Source of the DNA: Euryarchaeota archaeon UBA258
GTDB taxonomy: Archaea > Thermoplasmatota > Poseidoniia > Poseidoniales > Poseidoniaceae
DNA: 24,258 bases
Assembly: GCA_002502605.1 (NCBI GenBank)
Contig: DAPR01000039.1
Location: 645 to 24,902, forward strand
Reading direction: 5' to 3'
Shown here: positions 1-7,595 of the stretch, in pieces
Layout: each line of letters begins with the position of its first letter
Numbering within the stretch: position 1 is the first letter of the stretch
Position numbers and translations under genes: made by a program
Notes under the pieces: generated by a model
The model's input: the letters and a program-made list of their open reading frames with translations, nothing else
Told to the model about the DNA's origin: nothing
Databases searched by the model: none

Positions 1-529
1 AAAGGATGTTGATGGCTTTCATCCTCAAAACCTTGGACGCTTGGTTCAAGGGCGTCTTGACGGCATGCTGCCCTGTACCCCAAGTGGTGTGATGCGAATG
101 CTAAGGTGGGCCAACATCGATTTGACGGGCCTGCGCGCTGTTGTTCTTGGCCGTTCACGAATTGTCGGTATGCCACAAGCCTTGCTGCTTGGTGCGAAAG
201 GGGCCGACGCAACAGTGACCGTCGTTCATTCTCGCACCAAAGACGCACAGGCTGTGTGCGCTCAAGCAGATGTGGTTGTCGCCGCCATTGGTCGACCTGA
301 AATGGTCACGGTAGATTGGATCAAACCGGGTGCAGTCGTGGTTGACGTCGGCATCAATCGCGTCGATGATGCAACCCGTGAACGTGGCTGGCGATTAGCG
401 GGTGATGTTCATCCAGATGTTGCGGAAAAAGCGGCATGGTTGTCTCCTGTTCCAGGTGGCGTAGGTCCAATGACCATCGCGATGTTAATGGAAAACACAG
501 TGCGTGCAGCTGAACAAAACGGTAACTGA
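1..529 (+). CDS. folD: FolD, methylenetetrahydrofolate dehydrogenase/cyclohydrolase (5' truncated)
   Basis: This is the C-terminal half of the bifunctional cytosolic enzyme that oxidises 5,10-methylene-THF and hydrolyses the methenyl form to 10-formyl-THF. The reading frame is open from base 2 and gives [10 protein letters not shown], then [11 protein letters not shown], both hallmark FolD motifs. The Rossmann part follows ([17 protein letters not shown]), then [15 protein letters not shown] and a C-terminal [18 protein letters not shown], the classic FolD end signature. A TTG at base 41 lies inside the conserved motif and cannot be the true start, so the gene begins outside the window. The next gene starts 10 bases downstream, suggesting one transcript. 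Family assignment is very secure; only the N-terminal catalytic lysine region is out of view. Confidence 0.96.
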   Translation, partial: KDVDGFHPQNLGRLVQGRLDGMLPCTPSGVMRMLRWANIDLTGLRAVVLGRSRIVGMPQALLLGAKGADATVTVVHSRTKDAQAVCAQADVVVAAIGRPEMVTVDWIKPGAVVVDVGINRVDDATRERGWRLAGDVHPDVAEKAAWLSPVPGGVGPMTIAMLMENTVRAAEQNGN

Positions 530-539
530 GGATTGATCT

Positions 540-1340
540 ATGGAACAAAAAGCCCCACGACTTTCGAGCGCTTCACTTGTCGTTGGTGGTCTTTGTGTTG
601 CTTTTGCCATTCTCAACAGTACGGCAGACCTCATTTTACAAGCAGGACTGACCGTCGAAGAAGTTGCCAGCCTCGGTCTTGCTGGATGCTGTTTTGTTGT
701 CTCCTTCCTTGCTTCTCGCGAACGTCCAATCCCAGAACTGTTGAACCAACCGACCATTCAAGAGCAATACGACGCCCTTGAATCAACGCCAACACCCTAC
801 CGTTCATCATCCGCAGAACAATCCCCGCAGCACTCTGGAATGACGCCGGTATCGCCCACACCCGTGATGACCATGCCGGCGTTTGAACCGCTAGCAGCGT
901 CTGCTCCTATTGAACGCGCATCAGTGCCAAACGCCGAGGATGTGGCATCGGCTCTCGCATCGCTTTCCTCCGGCTCAATCGGCACGGCTGCCGCAGAGCA
1001 AGTTGCCGTTCACCCCGCCCCTCACATCCATACTGAACAGGGGCGCGAGTTTACACAACCCGTCGGTTCACTGGCAGAGTCCTTCGTGAGGACACCAATC
1101 ACCAACGTCCCTTTGCCCGGTAAGATGAATGAGCCAGAACCAGCACCGCAAACGCTTGATGGGTTGCCTTCAATGCCTGATTTGGATGAATTGCTCAACG
1201 CACCCCCTGCGCAGTCAGCAGTTTCCCCGCCTTCTGTGCCCTCGCTTCCAGACCTTGATGCCTTGCTCAACAGCGTTCCATCACCGGTTCACGAAGCGCC
1301 CGTCACGCCTGACTTGCCCGACCTCGAGGGGTTGTTTTGA
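540..1340 (+). CDS. Membrane-anchored protein with Pro-rich tail and PDLDxLL-like repeats
   Basis: I do not recognise the family. The 266-residue product begins with two hydrophobic segments (about residues 10-33 and 38-59), followed by a roughly 200-residue low-complexity tail rich in Pro, Ser and Ala that is probably disordered. Near the C terminus three related short motifs occur: MPDLDELLN, LPDLDALLN and LPDLEGLF, spaced 24 and 23 residues, the last forming the very C terminus. Such spaced acidic-hydrophobic motifs usually bind a partner protein, which is inference. The ATG at 540 has a GAGGAT sequence 6-8 bases ahead. The gene sits 10 bases after folD and 31 before the PHP gene, so co-transcription is likely, but no metabolic link is evident. 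Confidence 0.8.
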   Translation: MEQKAPRLSSASLVVGGLCVAFAILNSTADLILQAGLTVEEVASLGLAGCCFVVSFLASRERPIPELLNQPTIQEQYDALESTPTPYRSSSAEQSPQHSGMTPVSPTPVMTMPAFEPLAASAPIERASVPNAEDVASALASLSSGSIGTAAAEQVAVHPAPHIHTEQGREFTQPVGSLAESFVRTPITNVPLPGKMNEPEPAPQTLDGLPSMPDLDELLNAPPAQSAVSPPSVPSLPDLDALLNSVPSPVHEAPVTPDLPDLEGLF

Positions 1341-1371
1341 ATCCGTACGAAGTTCAATAGAGGTTGGTATC

Positions 1372-2259
1372 ATGGAACAAATCATGTGGTCTGATGCGTT
1401 TGATTTGCACAGCCATTCCACAAACAGCGACGGTGAGCATTCTGTCGACCGTGTGGCCGAGCTCATGGCTGAAGCAGGTGTAAAGCACTGGGCCCTTACT
1501 GACCACGACACCATCGCAGGTTGGGATGATGCGAAGCTCGCTGCCCAACAAGTAGGAATCGAATTCATCCCAGGGGTTGAGATCACATGCGAACCAGGGC
1601 TTGCCGTTTGTGAACAAGAAATGCAGCGTTGGCAGCGAGATCGGGCTCCAACGTCTTGGCACTTGTTGGCGTACTTTCCACCTGCAACCACCTCTAAAGT
1701 GCAACGAGAAGAATTCCGTCAATGGCTAGCACCGCTTGGCGAAAGCCGCGGCCCAAGAATGGAAAAGATGGTTGCTTTGGCCAACCAGCATGGCATGAAC
1801 ATCGACCTCGATTCGGTCATGGCTCGAGCAGAGGGATCTGTTGGGCGCCCACACCTTGCGGATGAATTAATTGCCAAAGGGTTTGCAGTTGACCGTCAAG
1901 ACGCCTTCGACCAGTGGCTGGGGGATGGTCGGCCATTGGCCATCACACGCTCAAAACCCTCAATTGAAGAAGCCACTCAAGCCGTGCATTCTTCCGGTGG
2001 TTTTGTTTCTCTTGCCCACCCCATCTATTACGGGGTAGAAGCCAAAACGCTAGCAAAACATTGCAGTGCATTGGGCGTTGATGCTATCGAATGCTTCCAC
2101 CGAAGTCATCCTGATTCCTATCGGCACGCAATGATGATGGCTGCAAGGGAGCATGGAATGCACTTGACCGCAGGTTCAGATTTCCACGGTCTTTCTTCGA
2201 TGCAAACACCCGGTAAAACTCCACTGCCCTTAGCGGATCTTCCACCATCGCTTGGATGA
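1372..2259 (+). CDS. PHP-domain phosphoesterase (RNase AM / nucleoside 3',5'-bisphosphatase-like, YciV/TrpH family)
   Basis: The product has about 295 residues and is a predicted metal-dependent phosphoesterase of the PHP superfamily. The motifs appear in order: FDLHSHSTNSDG (H13, H15, D20), LTDHDT (D44-D46), IPGVEITC (E70), SLAHP and GSDFHG. These supply the metal ligands expected of the trinuclear PHP site. The insert between E70 and AHP, with RPHLADELI, is typical of the YciV/TrpH group, whose members hydrolyse 3',5'-nucleoside bisphosphates or trim RNA 5' ends. Substrate is inferred from family only. The frame stays open far upstream, but the ATG at 1372 has GAGGT about 7 bases before it and begins just before the first motif. 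The gene is convergent with tatC, only 18 bases away. Confidence 0.9.
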   Translation: MEQIMWSDAFDLHSHSTNSDGEHSVDRVAELMAEAGVKHWALTDHDTIAGWDDAKLAAQQVGIEFIPGVEITCEPGLAVCEQEMQRWQRDRAPTSWHLLAYFPPATTSKVQREEFRQWLAPLGESRGPRMEKMVALANQHGMNIDLDSVMARAEGSVGRPHLADELIAKGFAVDRQDAFDQWLGDGRPLAITRSKPSIEEATQAVHSSGGFVSLAHPIYYGVEAKTLAKHCSALGVDAIECFHRSHPDSYRHAMMMAAREHGMHLTAGSDFHGLSSMQTPGKTPLPLADLPPSLG

Positions 2260-2277
2260 TTCAATGAAGGGCCATTC

Positions 2278-3114
2278 TCACTCAGCAACAGGTTTGCGAG
2301 TGATGGTATCGATGATCAGTGCTGCTTCGAACAGAAGAATCACAGGCATGGCCACAAGGAAAAGGGACAATGGGTCGGGCGGTGAAAGAAAGGCACCAAG
2401 AACAAAAGCGCTGAACCAAATGTGCCTTCGGACCTTTCGTACATCAGACCTTGATGCAATTTGAAGTCGTAAGACAAGCAAGGTCGCAACCGGCGCTTGG
2501 AACCCAATGGCTGAAGCGACGGCTAAGTTAGCGATGAACCCGACATAGCCTGAAAGGCGCCATTCGGTTGAAAGTCCAGCACTTTGCGCATCGTTGGTGA
2601 GGTATTCCAGGAGCATTGGGGTCAGCAAATTCCAGGCATACATGACACCTAAGCACGCGAGGGCAACGCTTGACACAATGGTGAGGACAAGGGTGGCGCT
2701 TGGTCGCGGAGCCGTCGCTTTTAGTTCACGCATACGTTGCTTGAGATCTGGATTCTTGCTGCCCAGCCATGCGCCTTCACCAAACAATAAGACCAGCACT
2801 GAAAATGCTCCGCAATACGCTGCAAGTTTGACTTGGAGCAAAATAAATTCCACTGGTGTGAGCACGATGATGTTGACATCATCTGGCAACCGGTTAGGTT
2901 CAATCAACCAAGCAATGAACATCGATGTGAGTGGAAAACAGACCACAAAGGTCAGGCCAAAGGCAGCGGCTAGCAGCCTCACGCGACGTCGCAGATGAGC
3001 CTTGATATCCAGCAGCAACCTACCACCGGGGCTATCCATGAGTTCCCCGACCGAATCGGCCAGTTCAGTCGCTCCGGCCATGGTCTGTGGAGGAGCAACG
3101 CCCTCATAACACAC
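2278..3114 (-). CDS. tatC: TatC, Sec-independent protein translocase subunit
   Basis: TatC is the core membrane receptor for twin-arginine signal peptides, which exports folded proteins. The roughly 278-residue product shows six hydrophobic segments and TatC landmarks. These are IKAHLRRRVRLL (counterpart of the HLxELRxR motif), TPVEFILLQVKLA after the first helix pair, and GAFLSPPDPLSLFLVAMP near the last helices, followed by LLFEAALII. The roughly 40 residues before HLRRR are longer than in bacterial TatC. A GTG at 3114 begins 6 bases after the stop of the upstream PAP2-like gene; ATG at 3081 is a possible shorter start without a clear ribosome site. No tatA is seen in the window. Family call secure; start less so. 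Confidence 0.9.
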   Translation of the reverse strand: MCYEGVAPPQTMAGATELADSVGELMDSPGGRLLLDIKAHLRRRVRLLAAAFGLTFVVCFPLTSMFIAWLIEPNRLPDDVNIIVLTPVEFILLQVKLAAYCGAFSVLVLLFGEGAWLGSKNPDLKQRMRELKATAPRPSATLVLTIVSSVALACLGVMYAWNLLTPMLLEYLTNDAQSAGLSTEWRLSGYVGFIANLAVASAIGFQAPVATLLVLRLQIASRSDVRKVRRHIWFSAFVLGAFLSPPDPLSLFLVAMPVILLFEAALIIDTITRKPVAE

Positions 3115-3120
3115 ACCATT

Positions 3121-4560
3121 TCATTCGTTTTCCCAAATGTGCGAGGGGGTTGAGTCAATGAAGCTTCGACCGTGCTTCTTCAAGCGCCACAAACGATGGA
3201 TGACAAAACCGGTGATCCATAGCGAAGGTAAGGACAAGAGAAACGCTTGCCACATAACGTCTTCATGATAGTCATTGAGGACTCGGACTTGGACCACATC
3301 CTCGTCACCAGTGCTTGGGTTGTGCATCACGACAAGGCTGTAGACCTTAGGCGAATCAATTTCAAGCATCAGTGTTGAATTTGGAGCGACCGTGTAGTGC
3401 TCTCCCAGAGTTTTCATAATCGACCAATCAATGGAGCCATTCTCCATAGCAGGAGGAGCAGATTCCACGATTAACACCACCACCTCGAGGGTGATGTCTC
3501 CATGGAGGTTTGTCACGGTTGTGTCGACCGTATTGCCTGGGTCGAATTTTTGGATAATTTCGAAGGTTGAATCTTCAGGGCCAAGCTGGTAAGACACCCT
3601 CTCGTCCATCGTTGCCGTTTGTGCATTGACGGCCATGAAAATGAGCGCCACCATGACCAAGGTTACAATCCCTTCAACGGTCACATGCCGACGAACTTTT
3701 GGAATGGTGAATCCTTTGAAGAAACCACCGTAATCGTTGCGCAATCTTGGTTGAAGGTGGTGGATGAATAAGGCACCCACTCCACCAACCAGCATACCGA
3801 GCGGGATGTCGACAAACCAGTGGATGCCAAGGTAGAGGATCGTGAAGATGAACAGCGCAGTGTTGAGGCAAACGAAGATGTGGTAGCGGTAGTGCTGCCA
3901 TTCCTTCATTTTACCACCCGCTTCCCTTACATGCAACCAATTGAGCAGGATGATGCCGAACGGAATGGCGACATGGAGCGATGGAACTGCGTTGTCAAGT
4001 GGGTCATGTAGGGCGTAGAAGACATTGTACCATGCTTCGTGGTAGAGCAGAGCATCCATCCCCGGAATCCAAGAAGAGGTCACTTCGACGTTGAAGAACA
4101 GGTAATATGGAACAGCAATCGCGTAAATCAACAGGTAATTGAGCGTCACTTTGTCCGTCATGTCCCTGTCTCCAGTGTAGGCAAAATACACCGTTGTGAC
4201 ATAAATGAGGAAGAGGTAGATGAACAAGTAATGGAAATTAAGGAATGAGGTCAGCGCTTGGTTGGCAAAGAAATTTTGAATGTGAAGTGTGAAATCTCCC
4301 TCAATTGAATGGACCAATTCTGTCCAGTGCCCCGTCTGCATCTTGATTGGTTCATTCAGTGCGTCGGTGATTGCCTTCCAACGAATGATGACGATGTACC
4401 CCATGGCGTGCAGGTAGTACCTTTGATCGTGAATCACTTCAGCCCATTTCCCTAAAGGAGTCCTCATGTTCTTATCATGGAGGGTGAAGAACCAACAAAT
4501 GATTGGCGTTAGAACCAAAATGAGTCCCATCATGATTCCATACGGGTCCATATTTGCCAT
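3121..4560 (-). CDS. PAP2 / inositol-phosphoceramide synthase-like integral membrane protein
   Basis: The 479-residue polytopic protein carries the catalytic motifs of the PAP2 superfamily in the AUR1/PAP2_3 style: VPSLHVA (H196) and GIHWFVDIPLG (H247, D251). Enzymes of this type transfer or hydrolyse phospho-headgroups on lipids at the membrane face, through a phospho-histidine. About six to seven hydrophobic segments occupy residues 8-300. An additional soluble, beta-strand-rich region (about 312-445) lies between two membrane helices, and a final helix with a basic tail ends the protein. That inserted domain is not usual for the family. tatC follows 6 bases downstream. Upstream, a GDPD-like gene diverges, suggesting lipid headgroup metabolism. 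The exact substrate cannot be read from sequence. Confidence 0.82.
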   Translation of the reverse strand: MANMDPYGIMMGLILVLTPIICWFFTLHDKNMRTPLGKWAEVIHDQRYYLHAMGYIVIIRWKAITDALNEPIKMQTGHWTELVHSIEGDFTLHIQNFFANQALTSFLNFHYLFIYLFLIYVTTVYFAYTGDRDMTDKVTLNYLLIYAIAVPYYLFFNVEVTSSWIPGMDALLYHEAWYNVFYALHDPLDNAVPSLHVAIPFGIILLNWLHVREAGGKMKEWQHYRYHIFVCLNTALFIFTILYLGIHWFVDIPLGMLVGGVGALFIHHLQPRLRNDYGGFFKGFTIPKVRRHVTVEGIVTLVMVALIFMAVNAQTATMDERVSYQLGPEDSTFEIIQKFDPGNTVDTTVTNLHGDITLEVVVLIVESAPPAMENGSIDWSIMKTLGEHYTVAPNSTLMLEIDSPKVYSLVVMHNPSTGDEDVVQVRVLNDYHEDVMWQAFLLSLPSLWITGFVIHRLWRLKKHGRSFIDSTPSHIWENE

Positions 4561-4586
4561 GGGCCTGCTTGACTGCTTTAGGCGTT

Positions 4587-4605
4587 ATGACGTCAAATGA
4601 CGTCG
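4587..4605. promoter_or_regulatory. Tandem palindromic operator candidate in divergent promoter region
   Basis: ATGACGTCA is followed one base later by ATGACGTCG, a direct repeat with a 10-base period. Each copy contains the palindrome GACGTC, and the first is the perfect 8-base palindrome TGACGTCA. The spacing of one helical turn would place two dimers on the same DNA face. It lies 27-45 bases before the PAP2-like start (minus strand) and 41-98 bases before the two candidate GDPD-like starts (plus strand), so a shared regulator is plausible. Function is inferred from geometry only. Confidence 0.5.
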
Positions 4606-4645
4606 AGCGTATGTTTCAACAATAGCCTGCGTCACCGGCCAAGAG

Positions 4646-5839
4646 GTGAAAGGGGATGGCTTCTTCCTGTGCTATGGGAGGACCATGTGGAAGCCTGCAC
4701 CTGAGAACACTCTTGAGAGTCTGAGGCACGCAATTCAGATGCATGATGGCATCGAATTCGACCTCCGACTCACCAAAGACAAGGAGGTTATCATTCACCA
4801 TGATGGGATCGTCTCTGTTCCCAAAGAAAAGTTGGGCTCAGGTGATGCTTGGGTTGAACACCGCACTCTAAGCGAACTCGAATCGTTTGGATTTTGTTCC
4901 TTCCGTAGCCTTCTCGAAGATTCGATTGTGCACTCCGAATGGCGCGACAATGGTAAAATGGGCTGTGTTGAATTGAAACGGCCTCATCCCAAAACAGATG
5001 TTGGCGGCGGGTACTTTGGTGCAAGCCAACACAGAAAACACATCACTCAGTTGATCAACGCCTCCGATGCGATCCTCAATGAATTTGAGATTCCTCATGA
5101 AAATACGGTGTTTTACGCCTTTCACCGTGGAATGAAATCGTCCATCAAAACTTCCTCCACCACCCGTCCGTGGGCTGAACTTCTCCCGTACATTCCTCCG
5201 TTTGGAAACCGGACCACAAAGCGCCTGCGCGCCCTCCCACAATTCCTGACTCACTCGTTCTCCAAATTGGTTGAAAGCCATAGCGGGAGTGGCGCTTCGA
5301 TGATTCCTGCAGCCATTGAATATTTTGTGCCTCCAATCAACAAGATGCCAGTCGGCAAAAAGGTAGGCCTTAGCGGAAAAGGTGCGGAACACCTCAAGGC
5401 CGTCCAGGGGGGTTTCCCCGTGTATGTTTGGCCAACGAAACCAGACGTAGAGCACATGTTGCTCGCTGCTGGCCTCACAGGGCTAACCGATCATGCGGAT
5501 CCGGATTTGACTTGGCTGCCCAGCGGTCATGCACGCTGGACACAACCAGCTAGCCTTCCACTTGATGTGGAACAAACAGAACTGCTGAAATCAGCGACCA
5601 AAGCCACTCACCTCGATATTCTAAAGGAATTGAAAACCAACGTTACTCCGTGGACTGAATGCAACCCGAGTGAGCGTTCTTCCCTTATTCAGATGTGGTC
5701 AAAACGCTGGTCGTGGGGCGAGATGCCGAAGCAGAATCAACATGTGGTCTCCAAAGATTCGAACAGCCCCCCGTGGCAAGCAGTTCGATTGATTGGTCAC
5801 AGAGGATCGGGCAAGACTTCCCGTCCAGTCTTGAATTGA
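4646..5839 (+). CDS. Glycerophosphodiester phosphodiesterase-like protein with displaced/missing first His motif
   Basis: The N-terminal part matches GDPD TIM barrels: PAPENTLESLRHAIQ, IEFDLRLTKDKEVIIHHDG (metal-binding Glu/Asp and second catalytic His) and later GLTGLTDHADPDL, the usual barrel end. These enzymes split glycerophosphodiesters to glycerol-3-phosphate and an alcohol. The HRG motif that should precede PENT is absent: the residues there read CYGRTMWKPAPENT. An IGHRGSGKT stretch instead occurs at the extreme C terminus (5792-5818), after an extra helical region of about 85 residues. GTG at 4646 is the first possible start; ATG at 4685, with GGGAGG just before it, is a good alternative and would begin almost at PENT. 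Activity is uncertain. It converges with gltA at 3 bases. Confidence 0.75.
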   Translation: MKGDGFFLCYGRTMWKPAPENTLESLRHAIQMHDGIEFDLRLTKDKEVIIHHDGIVSVPKEKLGSGDAWVEHRTLSELESFGFCSFRSLLEDSIVHSEWRDNGKMGCVELKRPHPKTDVGGGYFGASQHRKHITQLINASDAILNEFEIPHENTVFYAFHRGMKSSIKTSSTTRPWAELLPYIPPFGNRTTKRLRALPQFLTHSFSKLVESHSGSGASMIPAAIEYFVPPINKMPVGKKVGLSGKGAEHLKAVQGGFPVYVWPTKPDVEHMLLAAGLTGLTDHADPDLTWLPSGHARWTQPASLPLDVEQTELLKSATKATHLDILKELKTNVTPWTECNPSERSSLIQMWSKRWSWGEMPKQNQHVVSKDSNSPPWQAVRLIGHRGSGKTSRPVLN

Positions 5840-5842
5840 TGT

Positions 5843-7009
5843 TCACTCGACGTGGCGAAGACTTTGTTCTTCTGCGATGTACTTAGGTCGGTAAAGCGGG
5901 GTGCCTTTCCCGTTTCGCATAACGCTGCGTTCATCGACAATTTGAGCGCCGATTCCAGCCACTCGAGCCCAGCCAAAGAAGGTGGTGTAGTAGGTCGGGT
6001 CGGTCAATCCAATGTGGTGCAACAATGCTCCACTTGCAATGTCGACATTGGCGTTAGGATTGCTGATTTTAGGATTCTCAGAGAGAACCCGTGGCGCAAC
6101 CTCTCTGAGCGTTTTGATGATTTTGAAGTTCTCATCTTCAGGGCAGATTTCTTCTCCCAAAGCAAACTGAGCGGTTGCTCTTGGGTCTTCAGTGCGGAGA
6201 ACAGCGTGACCGAAACCAAACACGGGTCGCTTGGCAGCGAGTTCAGCGCGTACGAAGGCCTCCACTTTCGCAGCATCACTGGTGCCAACACGCAGGACAA
6301 ATTCCAGACAGGACTGGTTTGCCCGTCCGTGCAATGGCCCGGAAAGGGCGTTCATAGCACCTGCCATAGCAGAATAGATGGTTGCGTGACCAGAGGCAAT
6401 CGCTTTGCCGGTGAAGGTCGAGAGATTGCCGCCACCATGATCCATGTGCAACACGAGGTAAGTGGAAATCACTCGGGTCATTTTCTCCTTGTCGATTCCA
6501 TCCAAATCAAGCGTGTTGACAAACCTGTCAACAAGCGAGGCGTCTGGGTCATCAGCGGGGATGTTTTCTGTTCGCCCTTCTCGGATTCGGAAGACTAAGC
6601 CCATGAGCCGAGGCATTCGAGCGATGAGGTTCATGGCGTCAGAGCGCCAATCATTGGTGGTTTCAATCATACCAAGGGCGTGAATGCCAACGCTTAGCCA
6701 GTCCATTGGGTGACCGGTGGTGGGAAGCGCATGGAGCACGGATTCAAGGTCGCCAGGGATTGTTGCTCTCTGTGCTAATTCACTTCGAATCTGGGCGGAT
6801 TGCTCCGAGGTTGGAAGTTCCTTATTGAATAGGAGGTAAATGATGTCCTCCGGGGCAAATGCGGCCAGCTCCGTGATGGGATAGCCACAATAGTGGACCC
6901 CTTCGCTCGGGGTTACGAATGAGGTTCGACAGGTTCCGACCGGCACGCCTCGCATACCCGTGTTTAGGTGGTCAGAGGTGACTTCAAGCAAGACGTCCTT
7001 ATCGCTCAT
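5843..7009 (-). CDS. gltA: Citrate synthase, mitochondrial-like type
   Basis: This enzyme condenses acetyl-CoA and oxaloacetate to citrate, entering the TCA cycle. The 388-residue product keeps the catalytic triad: GPLHGRANQ (H227), GFGHAVLRTEDPRA (H268) and NVDIASG (D323). The form GHAVLR...DPR, in place of the bacterial GHRVYK, and the YYTTFFGWARV segment after the Asp are the style of the eukaryotic mitochondrial enzyme. The usual HADHE motif appears as HMDHGGGNLST. ATG at 7009 has GGTGG 8 bases upstream and a TATA-like box 37 bases upstream, so it is probably transcribed alone. Identity is very secure; a 2-methylcitrate synthase role is a less likely alternative. Confidence 0.94.
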   Translation of the reverse strand: MSDKDVLLEVTSDHLNTGMRGVPVGTCRTSFVTPSEGVHYCGYPITELAAFAPEDIIYLLFNKELPTSEQSAQIRSELAQRATIPGDLESVLHALPTTGHPMDWLSVGIHALGMIETTNDWRSDAMNLIARMPRLMGLVFRIREGRTENIPADDPDASLVDRFVNTLDLDGIDKEKMTRVISTYLVLHMDHGGGNLSTFTGKAIASGHATIYSAMAGAMNALSGPLHGRANQSCLEFVLRVGTSDAAKVEAFVRAELAAKRPVFGFGHAVLRTEDPRATAQFALGEEICPEDENFKIIKTLREVAPRVLSENPKISNPNANVDIASGALLHHIGLTDPTYYTTFFGWARVAGIGAQIVDERSVMRNGKGTPLYRPKYIAEEQSLRHVE

Positions 7010-7045
7010 TTATGGTCCACCGTGCCCCTCCACCGAGGCTTCTCG

Positions 7046-7069
7046 TATAAAGACGGCTGCTCCGTCTTT
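7046..7069 (-). promoter_or_regulatory. gltA promoter: TATA box overlapped by inverted repeat
   Basis: On the minus strand TTTATA (7051-7046) lies 37 bases before the citrate synthase ATG, the right distance for an archaeal box A plus a short leader carrying the ribosome site. The arms AAAGACGG (7049-7056) and CCGTCTTT (7062-7069) form a perfect 8-base inverted repeat around CTGCT. It overlaps the TATA box, so a bound protein would block TBP. The same hairpin followed by TTTATA could alternatively end transcription of the upstream ykgJ-type operon. Confidence 0.5.
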
Positions 7070-7097
7070 CAATCACGTTCGTTAAGGTGTGATTTCC

Positions 7098-7125
7098 AAC
7101 ACTTACTTCAGAAAAAGCAAGTGTT
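7098..7125 (-). terminator. Hairpin at the end of the DUF835/DnaA-like/YkgJ operon
   Basis: AACACTTACTT (7098-7108) and AAGCAAGTGTT (7115-7125) pair over 11 positions with one mismatch and a 6-base loop. The hairpin touches the last base of the YkgJ-type stop codon on the minus strand. No long T-run follows, so it may be a processing or stability element rather than a true terminator. Confidence 0.35.
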
Positions 7126-7595
7126 CATTTTCGCCGATTCAAAGGCGGCCAGTTACGAAATCCCTTTGTGGACTCACGGTCAGCAAAGACGTGGATTCGA
7201 ATGGCCTCGCCATCAATCACGATCGCATCTTCGGCAGTGAGGCCTGGGCACTCTTCTTTGACTTCCTTCCATGACCGCTCGGTCGCCAAATTCTCGGACC
7301 ACCATGGGAAGGCTGCACATTGTTGAGGGCGCACTTCGTAAATTGAGCAACGCTTTTCACCGTCAAGAAAAATGCACACATCATCGCTCGGTCGGCTTTG
7401 GAGGACATAGCGGCCATCCAGTGTTTTACGGCAATCCCTCTCGAGCCATGCCTCCACCTCCATTTCATGGTGCAAAGCGATGCGTTCAGCATCTCGAATG
7501 GAGAGGTAGACAATCCCTCCTGGCTGATCACAGCACCTGCCACAATTCGTCTGGCAGGAAAAGGGCACTCCGCCCATCCACCATGCGGCTTTCAT
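7125..7595 (-). CDS. YkgJ-family cysteine-cluster protein (putative Zn/Fe-S binding)
   Basis: The 156-residue product has the CxxCC-type cluster of the YkgJ family. FSCQTNCGRCC gives Cys14, 18, 21 and 22, followed by the typical SIRDAERIA segment. C74IFLDGEKRC83 and IYEVRPQQCAAFPWW (C93) then supply further ligands, and one more Cys lies in EECPGL. Family members are thought to bind Zn or an Fe-S cluster; the reaction is unknown. Its ATG overlaps the stop of the DnaA-like gene by 4 bases (ATGA), so translation is coupled and it is the third gene of that operon. An internal ATG (residue 7) is a weaker start. Family secure, role unknown. Confidence 0.88.
   Translation of the reverse strand: MKAAWWMGGVPFSCQTNCGRCCDQPGGIVYLSIRDAERIALHHEMEVEAWLERDCRKTLDGRYVLQSRPSDDVCIFLDGEKRCSIYEVRPQQCAAFPWWSENLATERSWKEVKEECPGLTAEDAIVIDGEAIRIHVFADRESTKGFRNWPPLNRRK

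Noticed and set aside
1129..1371. N-terminal extension of the PHP protein
   Set aside because: It overlaps the preceding gene's repeats and ends where the PHP motif begins; a ribosome site supports the start at 1372.
4868..5455. Minus-strand frame of 195 codons opposite the GDPD-like gene
   Set aside because: No motif; GDPD residues on the plus strand explain the region.
5852..6598. Long plus-strand open frame (248 codons) antisense to citrate synthase
   Set aside because: It mirrors a well-conserved enzyme on the other strand and its product has no recognisable motif or ribosome site.
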